Origin: Bradyrhizobium sp. SSBR45G
GTDB taxonomy: Bacteria > Pseudomonadota > Alphaproteobacteria > Rhizobiales > Xanthobacteraceae
DNA length: 64,000 nt
Assembly: GCF_030159255.1 (NCBI RefSeq)
Contig: NZ_BSCT01000017.1
Coordinates: 1 to 64,000, forward strand
Direction: 5' to 3'
A program made the position numbers and the translations under genes. The notes below the pieces were generated by a model. That model worked only from the letters and a program-made list of their open reading frames with translations, was not told where the DNA came from and made no database searches. Positions 17,711 to 26,447 of this stretch are shown here, one piece after another. Positions within the stretch are counted from its first letter, which is position 1, and each line of letters opens with the position of its first letter.

Positions 17711-17813
17711 GCGCGAAATGCGTCGCGAGGACGCGGATGCTCATCTCGTCGCGATAGGTTGTTTCAAATTGCTGATCACGGAGTGCGGACAGGCGCGCGC
17801 CACGAACTCACCT

Positions 17814-17934
17814 GTCGTCCCGGCCTCGAGCCGGGACCCATAACCCCAGGGAGTGGTGCTGGGCACGATGGTCGACCAGCTTTGTCCATCACATCGGCCG
17901 GTGGCTATGGGTCCCGGGTCAAGCCCGGGACGAC
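17814..17934. repeat. GTCGTCCCGG inverted repeat
   Basis: Ends GTCGTCCCGGCCTCGAGCCG (17814-17833) and CCCGGGTCAAGCCCGGGACGAC (17913-17934) are imperfect inverted copies. Each arm is also a small hairpin (CCCGG...CCGGG), and CCCATA/TATGGG pair inside. Together with 14066-14240 and 13964-14042 this is a third kind of long palindromic intergenic element within 4 kb. It sits between the repeat region and the 3' end of the acyl-CoA dehydrogenase gene. Confidence 0.7.
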
Positions 17935-17957
17935 ACCGAATGTGGAGTGACGCTCCC

Positions 17958-19736
17958 TCACGCCACCAGCACGGCGTCTGCGGCCAACACCGCGTCGGCG
18001 CCGTCGGTGACGGTCTTTTCCAGCGACGGCGCCTGCACGGCAAAGGTCTCGGCGAAGAACCGGGCCAGCGCCACGTGACGGGCGCCGACGGTCTCGCTCT
18101 CGCTGCGCGCGGCCAGCGCCTCGTTGGCCAGCATGCAGCCGCCGAGCGCCGAGCCGAAGAGGCGCAGATATGGCGTGGCGCCGGCGAGGGCGTCGTTCGG
18201 GGCTGTCGCCAGCTTCTCCAGCAGCCACCGGCTGGAGCGGTCGAGTGCGCCGAGCGCGTCGCGCAGCTTGGCGCCTGTGGTGCCGAAGGCCGGATCGTTC
18301 GAGGCCTCGACGCGGCGGACGATGTCGGTGAGCTCGTCGAGCAGCTTGAACACCGAGGCGCCGCCATTCGCACCCAGCTTGCGGGTGACGAGGTCGATCG
18401 CCTGGATGCCGTTGGTGCCCTCGTAGATCGCGGTGATGCGGGCGTCGCGATAATGCTGCGCGGCGCCGGTCTCCTCGATGAAGCCCATGCCGCCATGGAT
18501 CTGGACGCCGAGATAGGCGACCTCGTTGCCGATGTCGGTGGAGAACGCCTTGGCGATCGGCGTCAGCAGCGCGCCGCGCGCGGCGGCCTCGGCGCGGACG
18601 GCCGGATCCTTGGCGCGCACGGACACGTCGAGCGCGACGGCGGTGGCGTAGCAGATCGAGCGCGCGGCGGCCGTGAGCGAGCGCATCTGCATCAGCATGC
18701 GCTTGACGTCGGGATGGGCGATGATCGCGTCAGAGCCGGTGCCTTTGCTGCCGACGGCGCGGCCTTGGCGGCGGTCCTGCGCATAGGCCAGCGCCTGCTG
18801 ATAGGCGCGATCGGCGACGCCGACGCCTTCGAGGCCGACGCCGAGCCGGGCCTGGTTCATCATCGTGAACATGCAGCGCATGCCGGCATTCTCTTCGCCG
18901 ATGAGGTAACCGATGGCGCCACCATTGTCGCCCATCGTCATGGTGCAGGTCGGCGAGGCGTGCATGCCGAGCTTGTGCTCCACGCCGGTGGCGTAGATGT
19001 CGTTGCGGGCGCCGAGCGAGCCGTCGGCATTGACGAGGAATTTGGGGATCAGGAACAGGGAAATCCCCTTGGTGCCGGCCGGCGCGTCCGGCAGCCGTGC
19101 GAGCACGAAATGCACGATGTTGTCGGTCATGTCGTGCTCGCCATAGGTGATGAAGATTTTTGCTCCGGTGATGCGGTAGCTGCCGTCGGCGGCGCGCTCG
19201 GCGCGGGTGCGCAGCGCGCCGACGTCGGAGCCGGCCTGCGGCTCGGTCAGCTGCATCGTGCCGGTCCACTCGCCGGAGATCAGCTTGCCGAGGTAGATGT
19301 CCTTCAGTTGCTCGCTGCCATGGGCGTCGAGCGCCTCGATAGCCGAGAGCGTGAGCAGCGGGCACAGGCCGAAGGCGACGTTGGCTGCGCTCCAGATCTC
19401 GGTGCAGGCGGCGTTGATGGCGAGCGGCAGGCCCTGGCCGCCATGCGCCTCGGGGCCGGACACCGCGTTCCAGCCGGCTTCGGTCCAGCGCTTGTAGGCA
19501 TCGGGCCAGCCGGGGGCGGTGGTGACCTTCTTGTCGGCGAGCTTGATGCCGTGCCTGTCGCCGACCTGGTTGAGCGGCGCCAGCACGTCTGTGGCGAACT
19601 TGCCGGCTTCTTCCAGCACCGCGGTGGTGATGTCGGGGTCGAAATCGCCGTAATGGCCGGCCTCGACCGCCGCCTTCAGCCCGGCGCCATGGTTGAGGGC
19701 GAGCAGCATGTCGTTGAGCGGGGCGCGATAGGTCAT
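17958..19736 (-). CDS. Acyl-CoA dehydrogenase, DmdC-like long type
   Basis: 592 residues from ATG 19736 (MTYRAPLNDMLLALNHGAGL), which is preceded by GAGGA; the open frame extends further but loses similarity. The length and the N-terminus match the DmdC (3-methylmercaptopropionyl-CoA dehydrogenase-like) branch, which has an extra C-terminal domain absent from 380-residue enzymes. Visible segments are MQLTEPQAGSDVGALRT (FAD/substrate loop), GAKIFITYGEHD, and YEGTNGIQAIDL, which carries the catalytic Glu. The enzyme introduces an alpha-beta double bond into an acyl-CoA using FAD and passes electrons to ETF. The substrate is unknown; assignment to DMSP metabolism would need more than this similarity. 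It appears monocistronic. Confidence 0.9.
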   Translation of the reverse strand: MTYRAPLNDMLLALNHGAGLKAAVEAGHYGDFDPDITTAVLEEAGKFATDVLAPLNQVGDRHGIKLADKKVTTAPGWPDAYKRWTEAGWNAVSGPEAHGGQGLPLAINAACTEIWSAANVAFGLCPLLTLSAIEALDAHGSEQLKDIYLGKLISGEWTGTMQLTEPQAGSDVGALRTRAERAADGSYRITGAKIFITYGEHDMTDNIVHFVLARLPDAPAGTKGISLFLIPKFLVNADGSLGARNDIYATGVEHKLGMHASPTCTMTMGDNGGAIGYLIGEENAGMRCMFTMMNQARLGVGLEGVGVADRAYQQALAYAQDRRQGRAVGSKGTGSDAIIAHPDVKRMLMQMRSLTAAARSICYATAVALDVSVRAKDPAVRAEAAARGALLTPIAKAFSTDIGNEVAYLGVQIHGGMGFIEETGAAQHYRDARITAIYEGTNGIQAIDLVTRKLGANGGASVFKLLDELTDIVRRVEASNDPAFGTTGAKLRDALGALDRSSRWLLEKLATAPNDALAGATPYLRLFGSALGGCMLANEALAARSESETVGARHVALARFFAETFAVQAPSLEKTVTDGADAVLAADAVLVA

Positions 19737-20025
19737 GGCGTGTCCTCGGGGGCTCGATGTGGCCGGTTTGGCCGCCGTCATCCCATGAAACCGCCCGGGC
19801 CTCAACTTTTTCACGAACAGCTGCTCCGGGCGGCCAGGGAGATCCGGACGGGACGAGATAAGGGCTTGCCGCTATTGACGAATTGGCGTCGTTGCCGGAT
19901 CACCAAGGGGCTCGGCAAAATTCCCGCGGCGCAGCGGTTGAAATGGACCGGCGCGGTCTGTAGACCACGGACGCCGATCTGGAATCGCACGGCGCTCGCG
20001 CGCCGGCCAGATCCGGCCGGCCTGA

Positions 20026-20100
20026 TGGGGCGTAGCCAAGCGGTAAGGCAGCGGATTTTGATTCCGCCATTCGGAGGTTCGATCCCTCCCGCCCCAGCCA
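20026..20100 (+). tRNA. tRNA-Gln(UUG)
   Basis: A full cloverleaf is visible: acceptor TGGGGCG pairs with CGCCCCA, the discriminator is G97, and the CCA end is encoded (20098-20100). The D-arm includes AGCCAAGCGGTAAGGCA, the anticodon stem GCGGA/TCCGC encloses loop TTTTGAT with anticodon TTG (20058-20060), and the T-arm GGAGGTTCGATCCCTCC is canonical. It lies alone between the acyl-CoA dehydrogenase gene and matB. Confidence 0.96.
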
Positions 20101-20405
20101 GACTACTTTCTGATATTGCTGCCGAAAATCGCACGCATGCGCTGGCTTCGTTGTCCGCCGGAGCGCGTCGGACCGAGGCCGCGCCGGCAGGCCCAGGCGC
20201 AACTGCGTGGGCGCGATCAGGCTGGCCGCCTCGACGCCATCGAGCTCACCTTCGCGAGAGCCGCCGCGGCGCTGGAACGGTGGGGATCTTCTGCGAAGCC
20301 GTTCGACCCGCCAGCGAACCACATTCGCAGGCCCTGCCGCCGCGCGTGCCACATCCTGTCGATCTTCCGTTTGATCCAATATGGGCGCGCTGCTCGACCT
20401 CGTCG

Positions 20406-20433
20406 GTGGAAGCCGCCCGTGGGCGGCTTCCAC
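20406..20433. terminator. Strong hairpin downstream of matB
   Basis: Perfect 13-bp stem GTGGAAGCCGCCC / GGGCGGCTTCCAC with a 2-nt centre, 23 bp past the matB stop on the minus strand. It is very GC-rich. A short T-run (GCTGTTT) follows on the plus strand only, so intrinsic termination of the malonate operon is plausible but not textbook. Confidence 0.65.
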
Positions 20434-20456
20434 GCTGTTTCGGTGAATGCTGTTCT

Positions 20457-21977
20457 TCAACCCTTCGCCGCATACAGGTCGGCGAAGCGCTCGCGAAGCA
20501 GGTTCTTCTGCACCTTGCCCATGGTGTTGCGCGGCAGATCGTCGACGAAGATCACGCGCTTGGGCTGCTTGAACTTGGCGAGCCGTCCGGACAGCGCCGC
20601 GAGAATTGCGCGCTCATCCACCGCGGCACCGGGCGTGCGCACCACCGCGGCGGTGACGCCTTCGCCAAAATCGGCATGCGGCACGCCGACCACCGCGCTC
20701 TCCGCAACGCCAGGAATGGCGTCGATCTCGGTCTCGATCTCCTTGGGATAGACGTTGAAGCCGCCGGAGATGATGAGGTCCTTGCCGCGGCCGACGATCT
20801 GGACGGTGCCCTCGGGACTGATCTTGCCGAGATCGCCGGTGATGAAGAAGCCGTCGGGGCGGAATTCCGAAGCGGTCTTCTCCGGCATCTGCCAATAGCC
20901 GGTAAACACGTTCGGTCCCTTCACCTCGATCATGCCGACCTCGTCGGTGCCGAGAAGCGCCCCGGTCTCTGGATCGGCGATGCGCAGCTCCACGCCTGGC
21001 AGCGGCCGGCCGACCGAGCCCGGGATGCGCGGGCCCTCAAAAGGATTGGAGGTGATCATGCCGGTCTCGGTCATGCCGTAGCGTTCGAGGATCTCGTGGC
21101 CGGTCCGCTCGTTCCAGGCGCGATGGGTCTCCGCCAGCAGCGGCGCCGAGCCGGCGACGAACAGGCGCATGTTTGCGGTCGCAGCCGGGCTGAGCTTCGG
21201 GCTCTGCAGCAGCCGCACGTAGAAGGTCGGCACGCCCATCAGCACGGTCGCCCGCGCCATCGCGGCCAGGATGGCCTCGGCGTCGAACTTCTGCATGAAG
21301 ATCATGCGCGCCCGTGCCGCGAAGGTGACGTTGCCGGCCACGAAGAGGCCGTGGATGTGGTAGATCGGCAGCGCATGGATCAGCACGTCGTCGGACGTGT
21401 AGCGCCACTGCTCGACCAGTGTGAGCGCGTTCGAGACCAGATTGCCATGCGTCAACATGGCGCCCTTCGATCGTCCGGTCGTGCCGGACGTATAGAGGAT
21501 GGCGGCGAGATCGTCCTTGCCGCGGGGGACCGTCGCGAAGGCGCTGGCGCATGCGGCGGCCGCGTCGGCGAGCGAGCCCTTGCCGTTGGGGTCGAGCGTC
21601 TCGATCCGGCCGCCGGCCTTGTCGGTGATCGCGCGCAGCGCGGCCTGTTCCTTTGGATCGCACACGATCAGCGTCGGCTGGGCGTCGCGGATGAAGTACT
21701 CCGACTCGGCCGGCGTGTAGGCCGTGTTGAGCGGCAAATAGACGGCACCCGCGCGCAGCGTTGCCAGGTAGAGCGCGAGCGCCTCGACGGACTTCTCGAC
21801 CTTGCAGGCGACGCGATGATCCGGGCCGATGCCGAGCCCCGCGAGGAAATTGGCGAACCGGCCGCTGAGCGCGGCGAGCTCGGCATAGCTCAGCTTGGTG
21901 CCGTCGTCCTTCTCGATGCAGATCGATGGATCGGTGCTGGCGGAGGCGAGCAGGCGGTCGAACAGGTTCCAGGTCAT
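20457..21977 (-). CDS. matB: Malonyl-CoA synthetase
   Basis: 506 residues, the MatB size. It adenylates malonate with ATP and transfers it to CoA. The AMP-binding P-loop LYTSGTTGRSKG is at 161-172, the hinge/A8 region is GRGKDLIISGGFNVYPKEIE, and the catalytic lysine K488 lies in RNTMGKVQKN. The sequence VPTFYVRLLQSP and the RYGMTETGM segment are as in rhizobial MatB. The ATG overlaps the matA stop by 4 nt (ATGA at 21974-21977), so the two are translationally coupled. The pair turns imported malonate into malonyl-CoA and then acetyl-CoA plus CO2. This is last in the operon; a strong hairpin follows. Confidence 0.94.
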   Translation of the reverse strand: MTWNLFDRLLASASTDPSICIEKDDGTKLSYAELAALSGRFANFLAGLGIGPDHRVACKVEKSVEALALYLATLRAGAVYLPLNTAYTPAESEYFIRDAQPTLIVCDPKEQAALRAITDKAGGRIETLDPNGKGSLADAAAACASAFATVPRGKDDLAAILYTSGTTGRSKGAMLTHGNLVSNALTLVEQWRYTSDDVLIHALPIYHIHGLFVAGNVTFAARARMIFMQKFDAEAILAAMARATVLMGVPTFYVRLLQSPKLSPAATANMRLFVAGSAPLLAETHRAWNERTGHEILERYGMTETGMITSNPFEGPRIPGSVGRPLPGVELRIADPETGALLGTDEVGMIEVKGPNVFTGYWQMPEKTASEFRPDGFFITGDLGKISPEGTVQIVGRGKDLIISGGFNVYPKEIETEIDAIPGVAESAVVGVPHADFGEGVTAAVVRTPGAAVDERAILAALSGRLAKFKQPKRVIFVDDLPRNTMGKVQKNLLRERFADLYAAKG

Positions 21978-23380
21978 GAGGAGATCTTCCGTTGCGAATT
22001 GGCTTGCGGGCTTGGCACCAGGTCCTGCGACGCCAGCCGGGCGCGCAGCGACTTCTTCACCTGTTGCGAGGCGATGACGGTGCCGGCCTCGGCAAAGGCC
22101 TCGTGGTTGGTCTCGATATGCTCGAGTGCGTAGAGGTAGTTGACCATCAGTCCGTAGGATTGCTTGAGCCCCTTGGGCGACGCATCGCCCAGAAAGTTCA
22201 GCCGTTCGAGCCGCGCGCCGTTGCCGAGATGAAATCGCGCGACGGGATCGACCGGCTTGCCCGAGGGCAGCTTCGCCTTGAGGAAGTAGTAGGCGGCGAG
22301 CGCGGTGATCTGCTCCTTGGCCTGGGTGATGTCGCCGCCAGCCTCGATCGCCGCGAGCGCGCGTCTTGTATCGTCGTCGATCGCCGTCGACGCCTGGGCC
22401 TTGAGCTCGCGCCTGACCCAGCCGGCGAAGCCCGGGACCGGCGACAGCGTCACGAAGGTCGCCAGGTTCGGCAGCTCGCGCGTCAGATCCTGCACCACCT
22501 GCTTGATCAGGAAGTTGCCGAACGAGACGCCGGCCAACCCTTTCTGCGTGTTCGAAATCGAATAGAACACGGCCGTGGTCGCCTCGCGCGCATCGATGGC
22601 CTGGCGCTCCTTGTCCAGCAGCGGGCCGATCGCGCCGGGGATCTCCCGCGTCAGCGCGACTTCAACGAAGATCAGCGGCTCGTCGGCCAGCTGCGGGTGG
22701 AAGAAGGCGTAGCAGCGGCGGTCGGCCGGCTGCAGGCGGTTGCGCAGATCATCCCAGTCCTGGATGGCGTGCACCGCCTCGTATTTGATGATCTTCTCGA
22801 GAATGCTCGCCGATGTCGTCCAGTCGATCGGTCGCAGCACGAGAAAGCCCCGGTTGAACCACGACGAGAACAGATGCACGAAATCGTCGTCGACCGCCTG
22901 CAGCTCCGGATGTTTCGGCAGCAGGGTCAGCAGCACCTGGCGCATCCGCACCAGCGAGGCGGTGCCTCCGGGCGCCAGATTGAGGCGGCGGATCAGCTCC
23001 TGCCGCCGCGGCTCGGCCGCGGCGTGCAGAGACTCGATCTTCCTGCCGCCGCCGTCCTCGCTCCTGTACGCGGCGATCGCGAGCTCGACCGCGCGACGGT
23101 CGGGCCCGAACCGGTCGGCGAGCGACGACAGGAATTTCAGCCGCTCCGGCTCCTTGGCCCGCTCGAAGGCGGCGAGCAGCGACTGTGCGATCGCCACGCC
23201 CGAGGCTTCGCCCCGCCGCGACAGCAGCGCCTCGCCGAGCAGCTCGAGGTCCGGATCCTCGCCGATGTGGCGAGGCGGCTTGATGCCGAGCACCGACCGG
23301 CCACGCTGGGTCAGCGTGTCGATCAGGCCCTGGAGGAATTCCGGCGCCGACAGGCGTCCGGATCTCGTCTCGTTGATCAT
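21974..23380 (-). CDS. matA: Malonyl-CoA decarboxylase
   Basis: 468 residues from ATG 23380 (MINETRSGRL), preferred because GGAG sits 9 nt upstream; an in-frame ATG at 23395 is an alternative. The enzyme decarboxylates malonyl-CoA to acetyl-CoA. The all-helical N-terminal half is followed by the acetyltransferase-like catalytic half with YSISNTQKGLAGVSFGNFLIK, FVTLSPVPGF and ARFHLGNGARLERLNFLGD, the conserved Ser-Pro and His segments of the family. It is coupled to matB by a 4-nt overlap and lies immediately after the TRAP permease gene. No targeting signal is seen, so it should be cytosolic. Confidence 0.94.
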   Translation of the reverse strand: MINETRSGRLSAPEFLQGLIDTLTQRGRSVLGIKPPRHIGEDPDLELLGEALLSRRGEASGVAIAQSLLAAFERAKEPERLKFLSSLADRFGPDRRAVELAIAAYRSEDGGGRKIESLHAAAEPRRQELIRRLNLAPGGTASLVRMRQVLLTLLPKHPELQAVDDDFVHLFSSWFNRGFLVLRPIDWTTSASILEKIIKYEAVHAIQDWDDLRNRLQPADRRCYAFFHPQLADEPLIFVEVALTREIPGAIGPLLDKERQAIDAREATTAVFYSISNTQKGLAGVSFGNFLIKQVVQDLTRELPNLATFVTLSPVPGFAGWVRRELKAQASTAIDDDTRRALAAIEAGGDITQAKEQITALAAYYFLKAKLPSGKPVDPVARFHLGNGARLERLNFLGDASPKGLKQSYGLMVNYLYALEHIETNHEAFAEAGTVIASQQVKKSLRARLASQDLVPSPQANSQRKISS

Positions 23381-23398
23381 GGTTCGGAACTCCATGGG

Positions 23399-24754
23399 TT
23401 ATCGGGACGGGGGACCCATCACCAGGTTCGGCAACCCGGTGGAGATCGACGGAACAAGGCAGAGCAGTACGACGGCGAGCGCCATCAGCAGCACGAAGGG
23501 CAGCGTTCCCCAGATCACGTCGCGGAGGGGGATGTCGGGCGCGATGTTGCGGATCACGAAGATGTTCAACCCCACCGGCGGATGGATCAGGCCCATTTCC
23601 ATGACGATGGTCATCACGACGCCGAACCAGATCAGATCGAAGCCGGCGGCCTTGAGCGGCGGCAGGATGATCGGCGCGGTCATCAGGATGATCGAGACCG
23701 GCGGCAGGAAGAAGCCGAGCACGACCACCAGCACCAGGATCGCCGCCAGCAGCAGCCAGCGCGACAGCTGCAGTCCGACGATGGCCTGCGCGGCCGCCTG
23801 GCTGATGTGCAGATAGCTCATCACGTAGGAGTAGAGCAGGGACATGCCGATGATCAGCATCAGCATGGTCGATTCCTTCAGCGTCGATTCCAGGATCGGC
23901 GCAAGGTCCGTGGGCCGCCACACGCCATAGATCAGGGCGATCAAGGCCAGCGCCAGGATGCCGCCGAGGCCGGCGGTTTCCGATGGCGTGGCAAAGCCGC
24001 CGTAGAGCGCGATCATGACGCCGCTGAGCAGCACGATGAACGGCATCACGCGGGGCAGCGAGCCGAACCGCATGGCCATCGTGAAATGTTCCTTCGCCAG
24101 GATCGGATGCTCGGCCGGATTGGCGGCATAGGCGCGCTGCGCCGCGCGGTACTCGGCCTTGAACTTCATGACCGCGTAGGCCGCGAACAGCACCACCAGC
24201 AGCAGACCCGGGCCGATGCCGGCCAGGAACAGCCGCCCGAGCGACTGCTCGGCCGCGACGGCATAGAGGATCATCGTGATCGACGGCGGCAGCAGAATGC
24301 CGAGCGTGCCGCCGGCGGCGATCACGCCGGCCGCGAAGCCGCCGGAATAGCCGCGCTTGCGCATCTCCGGAATCCCGGCCGAGCCGATCGCCGAGCAGGT
24401 CGCGGGCGACGAGCCGGCCATCGCCGCGAACAGCGCGCACGCGAACACGTTGGCGATGCCGAGTCCGCCGGGGATGCGGCCCATCCAGACATGCATTGCG
24501 CTGTAGAGATCCTGGCCCGCCTTAGACTTGCCGATCGCCGCGCCTTTCAGGATGAACAGCGGAATCGCGAGCAGGGTAATCGAGGCCATTTCCTCATAGA
24601 CGTTCTGCGTCACCGTATCGAGCGATGCGGCGGGCATGAAGAAGTACATGAAGACGACGGCGACAGCGCCGAGCGCGAGCGCGATCGGCATGCCCGAGGC
24701 CATGAAGGCAAGGGTCGCGCCGCCATACATCATTCCGACAGCAAGCGTGCTCAT
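23399..24754 (-). CDS. matM: TRAP transporter large permease (DctM type), probably for malonate
   Basis: 451 residues starting at ATG 24754, preceded by a near-perfect GGAGGAG. The protein has about a dozen hydrophobic segments, for example VAVVFMYFFMPAASL, ITLLAIPLFILKGAAIG and ILVLVVVLGFFLPPVSIILMTAPI. The SGSSPATCSAIGS-type segment (AGSSPATCSAIGSAGIPEM) and the FASLPRVMP loop are DctM-family marks. It catalyses sodium- or proton-coupled uptake with the small permease and the periplasmic receptor. The start overlaps the small-subunit stop by 4 nt. The order P-Q-M-A-B matches the matPQMAB locus described in Sinorhizobium meliloti, hence the substrate assignment; the symbol rests on this synteny. 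Confidence 0.9.
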   Translation of the reverse strand: MSTLAVGMMYGGATLAFMASGMPIALALGAVAVVFMYFFMPAASLDTVTQNVYEEMASITLLAIPLFILKGAAIGKSKAGQDLYSAMHVWMGRIPGGLGIANVFACALFAAMAGSSPATCSAIGSAGIPEMRKRGYSGGFAAGVIAAGGTLGILLPPSITMILYAVAAEQSLGRLFLAGIGPGLLLVVLFAAYAVMKFKAEYRAAQRAYAANPAEHPILAKEHFTMAMRFGSLPRVMPFIVLLSGVMIALYGGFATPSETAGLGGILALALIALIYGVWRPTDLAPILESTLKESTMLMLIIGMSLLYSYVMSYLHISQAAAQAIVGLQLSRWLLLAAILVLVVVLGFFLPPVSIILMTAPIILPPLKAAGFDLIWFGVVMTIVMEMGLIHPPVGLNIFVIRNIAPDIPLRDVIWGTLPFVLLMALAVVLLCLVPSISTGLPNLVMGPPSR

Positions 24755-25308
24755 TTTCTCCTCCAACCATCGATCTGCGAGGCAAGCTGCAATGCGATCT
24801 GCAGTGTCATCAGGCTCATGCCGACAGCCATCAGGCTGTAGGGAATCCACAACGGCGGCGCCCAGGTCGAGCCGGAGACCTGCCCGTCGACCCAGGCCTC
24901 GTGCAGCAGCGTCCAGGATTTCCAGGAGAAGAAGCTGCAGAACGACAGGCTGATCAGGTCGACGATCAGGACGCGGACCGCGTTGCCGCGCCGCGTGAGG
25001 TAGCCGGTGAGCGCCTCGATCCCGATATGGCCGCGGCTCGACTGCACGAAGGCCGTCGACATGAAGGTGCTGCCGACCAGCAGGAACACCGCCGCCTCGT
25101 CCTGCCAATAGGTGGCGGCATTGAAGAAGTAGCGCGAGGCGACGCTGTAGCTCAGGATCGCGCTCGCCGCGATCAGCGCGATCGAGCAGAACACGATGAT
25201 GGTGCGGTTGAGCAGCGCCATGGCCCTGACGAGGCGCGCCGTGAGCGAGCCGGGCCGCGCCGTTGGCGCGGCGGCGGCCTGGCCGAGATCGATGCCGTGC
25301 GCGCTCAT
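24751..25308 (-). CDS. matQ: TRAP transporter small permease (DctQ type)
   Basis: 185 residues with four predicted membrane helices (TIIVFCSIALIAASAILSY, EAAVFLLVGSTFMSTAF, VLIVDLISLSFCSFFSW and IPYSLMAVGMSLMTLQIAL). The central segment SRGHIGIEALTGYL is a DctQ hallmark. The N-terminus (about 30 residues, Ala/Pro-rich) is cytoplasmic. Start and stop both overlap the flanking genes by 4 nt (25305-25308 and 24751-24754), so receptor, small and large permease are tightly coupled. It acts as the structural partner of the large permease in the inner membrane. Confidence 0.9.
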   Translation of the reverse strand: MSAHGIDLGQAAAAPTARPGSLTARLVRAMALLNRTIIVFCSIALIAASAILSYSVASRYFFNAATYWQDEAAVFLLVGSTFMSTAFVQSSRGHIGIEALTGYLTRRGNAVRVLIVDLISLSFCSFFSWKSWTLLHEAWVDGQVSGSTWAPPLWIPYSLMAVGMSLMTLQIALQLASQIDGWRRK

Positions 25309-26324
25309 GCCCCGGCCTCCATCGCGAGCTTGATCAGGCGCGCGCAGCTCTCGTTCTTGTTGGCGTAGTCCTTCCACGCCGTATCCCGCGCCAGCGCGCG
25401 CCACGCCTGCACGGCCTTGTCGTCGAGGTCGTAGACCGCCGCGCCCGCCGCCTCGTAGACCTTGGCGACGCGAATGTCGTCCTGCATCGCGTTGCTGCGG
25501 CCGAACTCTTCCAGCTCGGCGCCGACCGACATGATGATGTCGCGTTCCTCGGCCGACAGCCGGTCGAAGGACGCCTTCGACATCAGCAGCGGCTCGAGCA
25601 TGAACCAGTAGCTCTTGGCGCGCCCGCTGGTGAGATGCCTGGCGAGCTCTTCGAGCCGGAACGAGGTCAGGCTGGTGGAGGAGGTGAGCGCAGCGTCGCA
25701 GGCGCCGGTCTGCATCGCCGCGTAGAGCTCGTTCGACGGCAGCGACAGCACCGAGGCGCCGGCCGCCTGCAGCACCAGATCCATCTCGCGCGAGCCGCCG
25801 CGCACCTTCAGCCCCTTGGCATCGGCGACCTCGACCAGCGGGCGCGAACGGCTGGCAACGCCGCCGGCCTGCCAGATCCAGGTGACGATGACGACGCCTT
25901 TGGCGGCGAGAAACTTCGTCAGCTCCTGGCCGATCGGCTTGTCCTTCCAGCCGAGGCCTTCCTCGTAGCTCGTCACCAGGCCGGGCATCAGGCCGATGTT
26001 GAGCTCGGGCAGGTCGCCGCCGGCGTAGGAGATCGGGATGAGGCTCATGTCGAGCGCGCCCTTCCGCATCGCGGAGAACTGCGCGTTGGTCTTCATCAGC
26101 GACGAGCCCGGATAGACCTCGGCGCCTAGCGCGCCCTTGCTGCGCGCGCTGAGCAGCTCGGCGAAGCGCCGGCACAGCCGGTCGCGGAAGTCGCCTTCGG
26201 TGGCAGTGCCGCCGGGAAACTGATGCGAGATCTTCAGCACCGTGGCGGCGTCAGCGCGTCCAGCCCGCAGCAGTGCGGGAACCGCGAGGCCGAGTGCCAG
26301 TACCCGGCGTCGAGACAGTCTCAT
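25305..26324 (-). CDS. matP: TRAP transporter solute-binding protein (DctP type)
   Basis: 339 residues from ATG 26324, preceded by GGGAGG. The signal peptide MRLSRRRVLALGLAVPALLRAGRADA contains SRRRVL, a twin-arginine-like motif, with cleavage near residue 26. The mature protein begins TVLKISHQFPGGT and has the DctP landmarks KSYWFMLEPLLMSKASFDRL and the strand KGLKVRGGSREMD with the substrate-binding Arg. It captures the dicarboxylate (inferred malonate) in the periplasm. It is first in the five-gene operon, transcribed from the divergent region carrying the three ATTGCATR motifs. Confidence 0.9.
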   Translation of the reverse strand: MRLSRRRVLALGLAVPALLRAGRADAATVLKISHQFPGGTATEGDFRDRLCRRFAELLSARSKGALGAEVYPGSSLMKTNAQFSAMRKGALDMSLIPISYAGGDLPELNIGLMPGLVTSYEEGLGWKDKPIGQELTKFLAAKGVVIVTWIWQAGGVASRSRPLVEVADAKGLKVRGGSREMDLVLQAAGASVLSLPSNELYAAMQTGACDAALTSSTSLTSFRLEELARHLTSGRAKSYWFMLEPLLMSKASFDRLSAEERDIIMSVGAELEEFGRSNAMQDDIRVAKVYEAAGAAVYDLDDKAVQAWRALARDTAWKDYANKNESCARLIKLAMEAGA

Positions 26325-26344
26325 TCCATACCTCCCCTTGCCAT

Positions 26345-26395
26345 ATTGCATGTTTATATTGTCTTATTGCATACAATTCATATATTGATTGCATG
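26345..26395. promoter_or_regulatory. Putative GntR/FCD operator array in the malonate divergent promoter
   Basis: Three ATTGCATR motifs occur at 26345, 26366 and 26388, spaced 21 and 22 bp, about two helical turns. The middle one reads ATTGCATACAAT (26366-26377), one base from the ATTGTATACAAT palindrome typical of FCD-class GntR regulators. The array is AT-rich in an otherwise GC-rich region and lies between matP and its divergent regulator, as expected for an operator that controls both. Confidence 0.65.
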
Positions 26396-26447
26396 CTGTA
26401 TCTTCTGTCAAGTGTGTGGTATGGAATTTGGCCAGAGAGTGCATGCA

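Noticed and set aside
17853..22133. 1426-codon plus-strand open frame across the acyl-CoA dehydrogenase, tRNA-Gln and matB
   Set aside because: It reads through a tRNA and is antisense to two clear genes; the product has shadow composition.
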